NCBI GenBank assembly: GCA_963556695.1
Contig: CAUWAG010000020.1
Coordinates: 4,588,001 to 4,652,000, forward strand
Direction of reading: 5' to 3'
From: Anthostomella pinea
Taxonomy: Eukaryota > Ascomycota > Sordariomycetes > Xylariales > Xylariaceae
Length of the DNA stretch: 64,000 bases
Below the pieces are notes generated by a model. That model was not told the origin of the DNA, made no database searches, and saw only the letters and a list, made by a program, of their open reading frames with translations. Each line of letters opens with the position of its first letter. Positions within the stretch are counted from its first letter, which is position 1. Positions 23,117 to 34,900 of this stretch are shown piece after piece. The translations under genes were made by a program, and so were the position numbers.

Positions 23117-23873
23117 AGCTCTTAACTAGAGCCTATTTGTTAGCATATAAAATTTGAAGCCGGCGATGGAGCTCCGTACCTTTCTGGAGCGATGCATTTA
23201 TAACAACCTTGGTCCTGCATGCAGGCGACTTGATTGTGCGTAATGCCCCGGCAGTTCCCCTCGCTTTTATTGGGGCAACGGTGGGTGCCGCCTGTGCGAC
23301 CACGTTTTCCCATACTGATTCCGTGTTGGGGGCTGTAAGATATTTCCGGATTGGCCCAGGAAGGCAGGTTGGTGAATGTTATCAAACCTAGCAGATTGGC
23401 ATCACACCAGGCATTATATGCCGCTAGGACAGAGTGTCGTACATGCCGCAAAAGGGGTGTATGGCCAGACCGGGCTGATCAACACCACGAAGCGCATATC
23501 TATTACATTGGGAGAACGTTTTATAGTAGTACGTGATTCGCCTAAACGGCTGCCACGATCTGCTAACAGAACTATCTAGGTAATACGACGGCATACAAAC
23601 CGTTACTAAGTAGTATTATGAACGGGTGTAACAACCCACCACCCAACTAATGGCACCGTGCAGTCTCACATGACTTCATCAGAGCTCTCTCGTGCCCTGT
23701 TGTACTCAATCGAGACCGGTATGGCTCGCACTGGAGCCAGCCAAATCATGCAAGCTCTCGTTCCCGTTGTCAGTCGTGGGGGACTGCTGGGTTGGGACAA
23801 CCAAAATACGGAATACGATAACCGCCCCGTGATGTTTCGTTACGGCTTCGGGTCCGACTGACTGGCATTACAA
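23117..23873. other. Gene-poor; possible C-terminal exon at 23658-23861 (+)
   Basis: The frame 23658-23861 (MTSSELSRALLYSIETGMAR ... NRPVMFRYGFGSD) looks protein-like and could be a terminal exon of the preceding remnant. Upstream frames around 23180-23400 are hydrophobic and unassigned. Nothing firm can be called. Confidence 0.3.
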
Positions 23874-25581
23874 CTAGCCCTCATCATAGCAAAAATTTGC
23901 CCATTCTTCTAGCATTGCTTCGGCTTCCTTATCATGCTCCTTAGACCGCACGCCATTGACAGCAAATAGGACGAGCCGCCTTGCAAACCGATAAGCAGGT
24001 TCGTAGGCAAACTGTCTGTACTCTGGCCCGGCAGCCTCTTCGAAAAGATGCTTCAACTCAAGCGCTTCTGGAGTCGGGGGGTCATCATTGGCAGTCCTCT
24101 CGTCTTCGTCCTTGTTTTCTTCTTCGTCGTCAAGCCAGCCCCAGATCCAGAGAGGCGGAGCACAGGCCATGAACATGGGACCAAGGATGGCCTTGTCCCA
24201 GTCAAGAACAGAAACTGCGGATGACTCTTCAACGGCCCCTGAATTGAAGATGATGTTCCGGGGTTCAAGATCAAGGTGGGCGAGGCAGTTCGGAACATCG
24301 GAGAACCACCCTTTCTCGTCTAATTCTGAAGCCATGGTACAGAAATGGCTCTGCAGCCACGTTCCAGAAGGGTCCGTAGCCTCGAGCCTTGAAGCTCGTC
24401 GTGAGCATGTCCAGTGTCGATTGACTTGGGGAAGAATCATCGTATTGCCTAGATAGCGTGCGGTCGTTGAATTCGAAGGGAGTAATGTAGAGCGGTGCCT
24501 CCAAGTCCTCGTGGTAAACTGAAAGCATAAAGTGCCCAGCCATGCTGCTACGGATAGCCAGCATCTGCCGGTAAAAACTACCAAGCTCCCGCGCTACCCT
24601 GCATCGCCCCTTGTGGCTCAGGCCAGAGTAAATATCCGCCAGGTCAGCTCCCGGGATGCGGTTTTGAATCATGTAAGGAAGTCCCAATTCATTCTGGCGA
24701 GTCTCGTCAAAAGTGATGACTCTAGGAGCGGAAATGCTGGTGTGGCGTTGCAGGAAGCGCAGAGTTGCAACGTCGCGGTCCAGAGTGTCTGCATCGAGCC
24801 GAGGGACTCTCAATATGTACTGAACTTCTTTGTCGGGTTGATCAGCGGCCTGGCGAGCGAGACCGATGACGCGGTTGTACGAGCCTCCTTTCAGTCGCTC
24901 CACTTTGATATCCCCAGGAGCTGCGTCTACCCAAAGATGTTTACGCGCAAAGTCGACAACACGCTGCTGAAAGGTGGCAAAAGGCTCATGGCTGTATACC
25001 AGAGTCGAGGAATCCGACTTGGTGTCTGTCTCCTGGGACGAGTCGACGGACGGAGCGGTTGCTTTCTCGGGGCCCTGGTGAGCACTTGGCTCGGACACTC
25101 TGGACTCTGACTTGCTGAGACCGGACTCGTCGAAATTTCGGCTGATAACATCGATGATGGCCTGATAATCCCAGGTTTGGGTGGCTTTCGCGTGTACTAA
25201 ATGGGGAACGACGACCTCCTGGAGTGTGGGCTCAAGACGACTGAAGACATAGTAGGCTCTGGCTTCGGGTGTGCCAAGAGCGTCGCCGTCAATGCTCAGT
25301 TTCCCCTCCAGAGATAGGAGCCATACTTTGAAATGAGAAGGTCCGCCGAGAAGAGCAGGGTCGGGAATCACTGGGACAGGTCGTGGTCTCGATGTGTTTA
25401 CCAACGCTCGAACGGTGGAATCAAACTCGGCCCTCAGCTGGACGAGCTGGTTGTCGAAGAGTTTTGCAAGGTGAATCTTAACCTTGTTGCAGGCTGAAAC
25501 TATAGCTGCCTCGATTGCGGAGGTGTTGATCTGCTCAGCGCCGGTCGAGGCCATCTTGGGTGAGGCCCAGGGCGTCGACAT
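23874..25581 (-). pseudogene. Retrotransposon-Gag-like domain fused to APH-type kinase, one frameshift
   Basis: Starting at 25581, residues about 72-152 match the N-terminal Gag segment of fungal LTR elements (FKVWLLSLEGKLSIDGDALG, EARAYYVFSRLEPTLQEVV, WDYQAIIDVISRNFDE). After a Ser/Glu-rich linker (about 155-195), the same frame continues into an aminoglycoside-phosphotransferase (APH) fold: glycine loop LKGGSYNRV (230-238), VQYILRVPR, then helices to about residue 405. A single-base shift near 24388 moves the frame. The C-lobe follows with the catalytic loop AHLDLEPRN, the metal-binding LDWDKA and the helical tail ending at 23874. Without the shift the protein would be about 570 residues. 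APH-like fungal proteins phosphorylate small molecules or are of unknown role; the substrate cannot be inferred. The gene may be recently inactivated, or the shift may be a sequence error, since all other parts look well preserved. Confidence 0.75.
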
Positions 25582-26422
25582 GTCGTCAAGTAGTGGTCGT
25601 GAAAGCCAATGTCGGGGTGCCGGGTCTACTATCCCATGAAACTTCGAGCTATGTAGGGAAGCAACTGGAGACAGTAATTGCGTACAATCTGGAGGAGTCG
25701 GATGCGTTGGCTGTGTCGGCCAGAAACACAGAGTAGGGGATGCTTCCGGAACTCACTTGGTCTGCTGGATTCTAGCACAACATGAACGGGATTGCTTTTC
25801 ACCGGCGTCGCACAACTCCACCAATGCCATGTATCATATCCTCTGTGCCTAAGGCAGGTACCTACACATACGTACCTACTATCTAAAGCTAATGTGCCTG
25901 CCGGGGCTTCCATTGCCTGACCGCATTACGGCAGCTGCGACGGGCAAGGGAGCTGGAGAAACTGCAGGTGCTTAACCCGTCACGTATGTCGTCATGTACT
26001 GGCTGCGTTCATGGTACCCCAACGACGGTACTACGTATCAGGTAGTCCATAGACATTTTATATAATCTGATGTAAGGTAGGTAGTGAGCACATGGCCTTC
26101 AGAGTATCCTAAGATAACACCGAGTCGTATAAGATCCTGACTGATGCTGGAAGGGGAAGGGTTTCAGGAGCGCAAATTCTCACCAGGCTTGGAATGTTGG
26201 TAGAGGTGATAATTGACGCTGAGGTTACGAGGTCCTCGTATATGTGGCACACTGATCCAAAGGTAATGGAGGTAATGATATAAGTTAGGTGTATGTTGAC
26301 ATGAGCGATCACTGATGTTTGGTATGTTTGCCCGTGAGAAGCAAGGTCCTATATAGGGGGGCCCTGCTCGAAATATTGGCCGCCACTGTAGCGACCGGAA
26401 GGTCTTAATCACACGACATCGC
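25582..26422. other. Intergenic between APH-like gene and SDR
   Basis: No gene-like frame with family features. Contains the upstream region of the Gag-APH gene and the 3' side of the SDR gene. Confidence 0.4.
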
Positions 26423-27229
26423 TCATTCCGGCAGCTTGACCCCTGTCACCTCCTCCAGCTTTTTCAACAACGCCTCCTGAGCCCCCTCATCACACGCATC
26501 CTTCTTCGACTGCGCAGGCCCCTTCTTCCCGTTCTCCCAAAAGCATCCGTTCTTGCCCTTCGCCTCGCCGGCGCCCTCGGCCAGCATGACGTACAGCCGC
26601 TCGCTCTCGCTGATGTCGCCCGACGCCGCTGCGCCGCCCATCTTGGTCGGCACCCAGCCGGGGTCGACCGAGTGCGCCGTCGTGCCCCGCGGCCCGAACC
26701 GCCGCGCGAATGCGTACCCGAACATGGTGTTGTAGATCTTGGTGTCGGCGTAGGCACTGCCGGCGCTGAAGCCCGACTCGCCGCGCCCGCGCCACCCGAA
26801 GTCCGACAGATCCGTGCTACCGCCCCAGTGGCTGTCCGAGCTCGTGTACACGAGACGTTTTGGCAGAGGGATCAGGCACGTGAGGATGTACGGCGCCAGG
26901 ACATTGACCGCGAACATGGAGGGGTAGCCCTCGGCTTGCGCGCGGTACGGGCCGAGGTACAGGCCCGCGTTGTGGAAGATGCAGTCGAGCGGCCCGAGCT
27001 TGGTGACGGATTCGGCGAGGGCCTTGGTCTCCTTGATGGATGACAGGTCGCCGAGGAGGACGTCGGCTGCGCCCGGACATGCCTTCCTTGCGTCATCGGC
27101 ACGTTGGGCGTTTCGCGCGTGCAGGTAGACGGTCTGGCCGTTGGCGACGAGCTTCTTGGCGGCCATGAGGCCGAGGCCGTCCGAGGAGCCTGTGATGAAT
27201 ACCCGTCCCATGCTGTATGCTTTCGACAT
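26423..27229 (-). CDS. Short-chain dehydrogenase/reductase (WW-oxidoreductase/retinol-dehydrogenase-like)
   Basis: Intact single-exon 268-residue classical-type SDR. The NAD(P)-binding glycine motif TGSSDGLG is at 13-20, GDLSS at 60-64, the HNAG motif at 86-89, catalytic Ser around 130-131 (YTSSDSHWGG), and the Tyr-x3-Lys pair Tyr160/Lys164 in SAYADTK. PGWVPTKMGG follows, as in SDRs that act on lipid or alcohol substrates. An Arg after the first strand (HARN) favours NADP(H). No signal peptide or membrane segment is visible, so it is likely cytosolic. The coding region is markedly GC-rich compared with its flanks. Substrate unknown. Confidence 0.92.
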   Translation of the reverse strand: MSKAYSMGRVFITGSSDGLGLMAAKKLVANGQTVYLHARNAQRADDARKACPGAADVLLGDLSSIKETKALAESVTKLGPLDCIFHNAGLYLGPYRAQAEGYPSMFAVNVLAPYILTCLIPLPKRLVYTSSDSHWGGSTDLSDFGWRGRGESGFSAGSAYADTKIYNTMFGYAFARRFGPRGTTAHSVDPGWVPTKMGGAAASGDISESERLYVMLAEGAGEAKGKNGCFWENGKKGPAQSKKDACDEGAQEALLKKLEEVTGVKLPE

Positions 27230-30187
27230 GAATTTGTCACCCGTAAATGGATTTGATGTAGTCAGGTAGCGTCACCTGTGTCTGAGATCGACGGGGCTTT
27301 GTATGGCTTATCCACAATTCCCGGGTAGCTGCTGCCGGTGACGTGACCGCTGTAGACTACGTAATAGTCATGACCCGCTTTCCCGCCGTGCTTCTCTCTC
27401 TCCTTTTCAATGTAGACACGGACCCCCTATTAGATATCTATCAGTCCCATGTCTATGAACGGCTTCCTTTTATGGTCTCTCAGCTGCTCTACGATCCCCT
27501 GAGCCCTGCTGAGCACCTTTATCAATGGCAAGACCTGGAGAGCCGTTGACCATCGATCAGGGAAGTGTTCGAGACATAAACAAGCGCTCGACGCTACAAT
27601 GAAGTTCGAGACGTATGTGGGAAGTTTCCAGGTGTGACCATGCTACGGCACAGCAGGTAGCCTTCGATCTTGACCATCACCACAATGGCCTCCTCTCCTT
27701 CGCCTGCTTTTTTGGATCGATGTCGCCGCACCAACATCCCGAGGGCGCAAGGCTGTAGGCATCATCAGATCATACTTACCACTCAACCCTTCACCTCCTG
27801 CGACTCCCTGTATGGTATCGACCACGATCCAGGAGTCAGAGTCCACGCTCCCGAAGGACAGTGACGGGGTATCAGCAACCTTGCCCGTTGCAGTGAGAAG
27901 CCTCAGACTTGGAGAAGCTAATTTCAGGGGCAGACCCGGCGAGGTTTCTGTGACAATCTGCCATCGACGTTGGTACGCCTTCATGCCGCTTTCGAAAGGC
28001 ACTGGGTGGTGGTATTGCATCGGCCCCTGTATGGATGCAGCTGCTGTTGGGCCTGGGACCAACCTCGACAGTCCCGTCAATCTCGGCACGCTTAATCGAA
28101 GCTACGCGACCCCAGAAGGGGCACATCCTCTGCAACCCTTGGAAGTCCAAATTGAGGATTGGTCGCGTTGGATGCCTAGCAACAGTTGAGTCGATGGCAC
28201 AGAAGACGCGGGCAACATATCAAACCCATCCAGGCCCGAGTTGGAGCAATCAGGGGGCAATCAGGGGCAAACCGGTCAAACGATATGGCCACTGATTGTT
28301 ACAATGCCCCTTCAGGTAGAGTCACCGCGTGAGACATGAGTCCAGGATTGGGCAATCCAATTTGCAGAATGCTACGGTAGCAGATCAAAGATTTCGAGGC
28401 AATAACACGTTGGCCGAGTGTCAGAGGCGGTTCTCTCAAGGATCTGGGATAGGTAGCTGGACTCATGTGCAAGCACCTGTCCCATTGTGGGCTAATGAAG
28501 CAGCTCCAAGCGACGGTGTTCCAGCAGCGAGACAGACACAGGAAAAATGAGAAGCCATCAGGGCGTTCATCAAACACCACATCGCTGTAGGACTGCAGAT
28601 GATCCTTCGAGCGCGCCGAGACAACACCTCGATGGAGCCACAGCTATCAATACATCCAACACATGCAAGACAGGCTGCCGGCTCATCGGTGGGCCACGAT
28701 ATACTCCGGCCCGTATCCGAAAGGGACCCGAAATATGCGTCCTCGCGTCGCGTCGTCTGGTTTCGTTTCGATTCGATTTGGGTAGGGTCTGACATGAACC
28801 CCCTTCTCGACTCAACGTCCAATAGACGGCGCAGGGGTCATACATCTATACACATGCGCATGAACGTCACACGCCCACCCGCAGACACGGGCAGACACGC
28901 GACGCATCTGCCCTAACATAAGTGCCCTCGGCCGAACCTTAAAAAGGTGCATATACACCCGCCACTAACAACACTACACCGTCCAAACACCTTCCAAACC
29001 TACCATGATTACCTTAGATATACCAACAGCCAACTACATAAACTACCCAACAACCTACCCCAACCCCCATTCCCATCCAACCTATCCCCAGAACCATTTC
29101 CCTATTAGTCTTATTCGCCCGCATTCATCAGTCTGGGATGCAATCCTTAACCTCCATCCCCATCCTCATCCCTCGGATGAGCCCCATCTCACCCCCTTAT
29201 CACAGGAACGTAGGAAAGCCGCAGCCTTCCCACTGAAGAGAACCAACCCACATAGTCACACCATGTACAAGCAGGTGTGCATGCATCCCGCACCCTACAG
29301 TCGGGAAGATGAATAGGGGTGACAGGGTACAAGGGTGTTTCAACTACCAGCGTACCTCTGAGGTGCTTATTTATTACCTGCCTCGTGATATTCAAGACGA
29401 AGCACCACCCGCAGCGAGCTGAACTGCTGTGCACGTATTGCGCCTGACCTGCCCCTTTCGCCTTGCGCCTTGCGCCTTGTCGGAGGGCTGAGGGTACCAT
29501 GCAGGCAGTCACACCTGCATAACCGAAGAGGGCAAAAAGACGGGATGGGATATCACGGAGCGCCGTGGTGGTGGTGGGTGAGCGCGACCTGGAGGGGAAC
29601 TGGGGAGGTAGTCTAGACTCGGCCATCAGGTCCCGCTGCAGGATGCAGGTTCCTGTCCGGACATCGAATTTCTCAAGGCGATGCGATGCGATGTGGGTGT
29701 TTCATCCAATCTATTGAGGAAATGAGATAATAGATAGCGACCTGTTTGCCTGCCCAGTTGTACCCTATCTAGTGCCCTGTCCAGCGTTGCTACCCAATAC
29801 CCTCCAAATCTGTACATGACTGGAACATGTGATAAGAAAAATGACGCCTACAGCGAACGGTCAAAGGAAAAGAGGGCATTAGTCACCAGGACCCTAACAA
29901 TACCATATCCGTACACCACATCTGACTAAGCTGAGAGCGCGGGACCACACACCTGCTATACGTGCTATGAATAGACATGATGCCAAGCCGTAAGCAAAGA
30001 ACCATGAATGAAGATCCGATCCAAGGACGCGTGAAAAGAAGCCGAATATCCAACATCACGTTTGACCCCTGCAAAGCTGGGGGTAAAAGGTGACTATTTG
30101 ATGCACGTCAGACCTACCTGACATCGGCGAATCCGTGTACCATGTCGTGCAGCTGGAAGGGAGACGTCCTCGGGACCGACTCAGGGG
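27230..30187. other. Long gene-poor region
   Basis: About 3 kb with no supported gene. Several overlapping frames on both strands (27640-28300, 28460-28900) have no family features and cancel each other out. 28970-29330 is C/T-rich on the plus strand with many short proline-coding runs, more like a leader or low-complexity sequence than a gene. A small CCTTGCG repeat lies near 29460-29480. Confidence 0.4.
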
Positions 30188-31955
30188 CTAATCTGATGTG
30201 ATGTGCAAGAGGGCGTGGGGGCGGAAGCTCACGCGGATCGAGCAGAGTGCCGGTGGTAATTCGGTGGAAAAGTCGGGTGACAGGAGATTGGGCTGAACCG
30301 AGCACAGAGCTGACGTCGTGGGTGATGCGCAGTCTTTGTCGGCCTCGATGAAGGCTACGCGTAGAAAGTTGAGGAAGGTGTCCACGTCTTGTTTCGTTGA
30401 CATAGCCCCGACGCTTGCGCGAACGATCCTATGCAGTCATCAAGGTAAGCCCAAATCTTCGACGATGAGCGATAGATAATGCCACAAATTTTTAACGCAC
30501 CCTGTGGGGACCCTGTGAATGATAGAGATCCCATGTGCACCGCAGTGATGCCCGGCTGACATGGCACGTTCTGTCATCCATGGCTCATACCCAAGCGACG
30601 TGAATATGCCACCAGGATTACACACCCCTGTTCAAGTCTTGAGTCAGCGATGAGAACCAATTTCTCCTATTGTATTAATACTTACCACCAGACCTGATGT
30701 ATATACGGGCAGCATTGGCTGAGCGCTCCACGTCCGTGTAAGAGACGTAATGCCCATCCGCACGAAGCACGTTGAAGGCAATGGCCGAGCCCTGCTTGTT
30801 GGGATCCTCAAAGTCCCTGTTCTCGTTGTAGATTCGACATAGTGGTCGGCCATTGCTGTGACACAGCTTGGCCATGCCGCGGTGTAGCCTGGACATGAGG
30901 TACGTAGTGTGCTCGGAGATCCTGCTCATCGAGCCATGAAGTCGCTTGTGCACGTCAATGGCTTCGCCCAGGGCAAGGATGCTGTGGAAGGGCAGCGTCC
31001 CATCCTCGAGGCCCTCGTGAAGCTTGTATGTTGGCGCTTGAAGACCTTTCGACCGATGCCAGTTTTCGCCGAGGGTGCCAACCATAGACACCGTACCTCC
31101 ACCAAAGTACTTCCTGAGTGTGAGGATATGTCCTGACTCTCTTCGGACGATGAGAGCCCCCACGTCAGGGAATCCGAATATCTTGTAGAGTGACAGACAG
31201 GTGAAGTCCGGTGCTCGGTCGGCGTGTCGGAAGACGGTTTCCATTGGGAAAGTCATGGCCAGAGCCGCCGCGTCCAACAGTGTATAGGTATTCTGTAGAT
31301 GCTCTGATCCTCGTATCTGCGACGACCAGGACAGCGGTAACCTTCTTCCTGTCATGTTGGACTGCGCTGGGTATGCGAATAAGCCCAGGCCAGCCGGACT
31401 GTAGTGATCGACGAAGCTGGTCTGAGGAGCATGAAGCCAGCTTTCGACTTCTCGGTCGCTCTCGAAACAGTGTGATTGTCCGTACGCCAACTCTCGCACG
31501 CCGACTATGCTAGTGTGCGCATCCTTGTGGTAACCATACCAGAATCTGCGATCTTTAGTCTTTTCGGCGAGGTCCCTGAAAGAGTCCGCAACGAGCTTGA
31601 TGGCCGCCGTAGCGTTGGCCACGAATATCAAGTCGAAGTCTTCAGAGCTTGCGCCGAGAAACTCGAGTGTTTTCTCGCGAACTTGATCAACGACATCTCC
31701 AGACAGTCTAGCTGGCGAGTTCTCCGAGTGTGGATTACCGTACAAGTTCGTCACCATCTTCGAAGCGAAAGACTCCACAGTCGACTTGGCATAAATGGTT
31801 GCGCCCCCGTGATCGAGGTACACCCCTTCATGTAGTTAGAATATGAGGAGCACAGTGCAGATGTAACGCTCACCATCGTTCATGTGTGGGTACTCCTTCA
31901 AGCGCATGGCCTCCACATCGCTGTTGTACCCTTTCGCCATGGTGAGGAACGGCAT
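30188..31955 (-). CDS. Class V aminotransferase, molybdenum-cofactor-sulfurase-like (no MOSC domain)
   Basis: Four exons: 31955-31874, 31825-30686, 30627-30501 and 30428-30188, with introns of 48, 58 and 72 nt bearing GTGAGC, GTAAGT and GTGCGT donors. They total 1,590 nt (529 residues). Exon 1 encodes MPFLTMAKGYNSDVEAMRL and joins to GVYLDHGGATIY, the family start signature. Visible PLP features are HKDAHTSIVG, Asp212 in LLDAAALA and the Schiff-base Lys242 in SLYKIFGFPD. Cys410 in GGVCNPGG corresponds to the conserved cysteine that carries the persulfide in MoCo sulfurases. The family's role is cysteine desulfuration and sulfur transfer to molybdenum cofactor, but full-length enzymes also carry a C-terminal MOSC domain that is missing here. 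This protein is thus a stand-alone sulfurase-like paralogue. The exact C-terminus after VRASVGAMSTKQDVDTFL is unusual and could hide a further splice. Confidence 0.88.
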
Positions 31956-34900
31956 TGGCTCGAGCGAAAGGATCTGTGATGACTAGCTTTCAAGACCCTG
32001 GTACAAGTATGAAGACAGGAGGTTGAATGAAGGACCGATAGTGCCACTTACACGGGTTAGATTTCCGTGAGATGCGGCGGATCTTATAACAACTGACCGA
32101 CCCCGGGCTTCTCCATCAGGGGCTGTGACAGCTCCCTCGGACCAGCAAGCATCTTTATAAGCGACCTGCAACCATATCACACGATGCATGGGTTCCGAAG
32201 CAGGATTAACGGGAAGGGACGCGGGTGATATTCACCCTACCTCGTCTAAAGAAACTATGTCAGCATCGAAACAGTGGCGCGGTGTGCAGGGCAGGATTCT
32301 TATCGCCTATTGGTTGCTTGGAGGTAATGAGAACTAGGAGGTTCCAACGCACACAAGTGTCCGGGTGGATGTTGGCTCGGTCTGGACAGTTGACAAGGGA
32401 AAATGACGGAGCCCAGTATTGGTACAGAGTTTCTCGCGATCGGATGACGCGCGTGCAAGGCCCCCTGAGAGGCAAATATTGGGCACCTTGTGATGTGCTC
32501 AGGGGAGCAGACGTGACCATTCAAGGAGTCGTCACACAGAGTAGCATTTCCCATTCAGGATTGTCAGCACCATCGAAACTACGAGGGGCCTCCTCCAACC
32601 AACGGTTGTTCATGGACATGTCAGTACTACGGCCGTACAAGTCTGCTGAGGAGAGGCGTGAGAAACGGTAGCGGGACTTCTTCCCACACGAGACTCGTGG
32701 AAACGCCGAGAGGCACCCATGGGACCCTGGATGCTGCGATGCAAAATGAGAGATGGTACCCAAGCGTCGGATATGCATGGTGTCGAACGAGCACCCCATG
32801 ATTGGCACGGCTTGTCAGGTTCTCGCACACCTCTGCGCTGTCGGTATGCATGGCACGTAGATGAGGCTGCGACCGAATCTACCCACATATGCAGATAAGG
32901 ATATCGAGGCTCAGACGAATAATCACAATACTCCTACACTTGCCGAAGAGCCTCTCATCGACAGGCTGCGGTCCTGGTAAGCGGCAGTCCCTCAATCCAA
33001 CGACTACCGATTGGATTCGTCCGAAACATGGACTGGGAAATCAGCCTGTTGGGTAACGGATCTACCAATTCGAAACCTTGCTGTGGACAAAGTAGTTCTC
33101 CTTTCAGGAAGTCGTTGTGGACGATGATGGTTGCACCGGCGCTGCAGGAGTGACGAAGCGTCGTCGAGCCCTAGCCAACGCTTGGGACCTCCGCATACCG
33201 TGAAATAGCGGCCAAGACGTCTGAGCGGAATTGCGCCTCGGGGGGGGGGGGGGGGGGGGGGGGGGGTGGCGAATGCAACTGCTGCAAGATCTCATGATTC
33301 AGGTCATTGTCCACGTAGTCCATCTTTGCTAGGTGTGAGTGATAGTCGGTGAGCATGGAGCTGAGGTTGCATGCCATAATTTGCTGCAAGTGCTATGCGA
33401 AAGCTTCGAGGACCCTCAACCTGCCTCTTTTGTCCAGATACATTGTAGTTGAGAGTCATGGAATGGAAGGCTGTGTTGGCATGCGGCGTGAACAAAGCCA
33501 GCAATCCTCCGTGGTGACGCGATAATGGTGATTACCGAGCTGAAGAAGGCTGAGAGAAAACAGACAAATCATTTAAACTATCGGTTATCGACTGTTCCGA
33601 GGCGCTGGGTGTGGTCGGTATAAGATGACTGTTATTACGTCCCCCTGTTCAGTCCACTCGAGTCCCGACGCAGGGGTCGTAGGCATCTCGCAGCCATAAA
33701 AGCCATCGCTATATCGAGAATCGCAGGTCGATATGCCAAAGTTCATCATTGGATCATTCAATCGCGTTCTTATTCCAGGTAAACGTTCCCAGCAAATGCA
33801 CGGTTTCAGGATCGTCACCTTGACAGCTGTATAATACCGGCTCCCCTGGCCATATCAGCCTGTCAGGTTCGCTCCAAAGCGCCTCTTGAATCAATGGCGT
33901 TTTTGAGCAACGTCCCTGGTGAACCAGCGAGATCACGAGCACCGCCTAGACCTATCAAGGCGCAGAGACCGTTGAGCCCAATAATCGAAGGGGAAAAGAC
34001 AGCACACGTCTCAAGCGGAAAGGCATCGGGTCCTGCACCTCTCCGGTCTCTTGGACTCTTGAGCTGACCGCCCCTTGGCCTAGCATGGCGATAGGCACTT
34101 GGCTCCTGATCGGTTTGGGTGCACCGAGGCGCGTGTGGCAGCACTGGCCTTTCGGAAGCTTAGCCTCGATTCGGTTCTGCAGGTGTGTTGCATCGATCCA
34201 AGTTCCTGCCCTGAGGAACGAGTGCTGCGCTGTCAGTGGATTGCATATTGCATCTGCCTCCTTGGAGGGTTGGCATCAGACAGATCCATTTCCAGCTTGG
34301 GCGATATCGACCTGCAGGTGTGGGTGCTACGGTGCAAGGCGTTCCTGCCCAATCGTGAGGGTGATGCTGTGACGATGACGCTACGTTTCCCGGAGACAAT
34401 GGACGAATAAACGCCAAACCGATCTTAGATTGCAGGGGAGAACTCCCGTATCGATCTGGGGGTGAGATGATGAAGATGCGAAGCAGGTCACAAGCTCCAA
34501 CATCAAAGCAAGCGGTGAGCGTGTCGTACCATGGCTGGCATTGTCGTGCAGGTCGCGATGCAGTCCCGAATCCATGGGCTGGCATGCTGGATAGGCACTT
34601 GGCCCGAGAAGCGTGGAGGCCTCAGGGTTATGTCTGTGTTCGATGGAGTTCTTTGCGCAGTCCGGTCATTACGTCCATGACCCAACGAGCTTCCGCGAGA
34701 ACGTGGGCGGCCCGTTACACATCGTCTGTCCCACTCGAGAGTGACGAGAGAGGTGACGCTGAAGGAGGTATGTGCCGCGTACCTATACCTTTGCCATCGC
34801 TCGTGTACCTCCGAATGCATACTCCGTTCATGTCGTACGTGGCCAGAGCGACACCAGTATCTATCCAACATGCTGACGCAGATTCTGACTGCATGCAATG

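Noticed and set aside
26464..27240. Several long alternative frames over the SDR gene.
   Set aside because: High GC leaves many open frames; only the annotated frame has Rossmann and Tyr-x3-Lys motifs.
33104..33389. Minus-strand frames with a polyproline run as a possible gene.
   Set aside because: The prolines are just the poly-G homopolymer; flanking sequence shows no family features.
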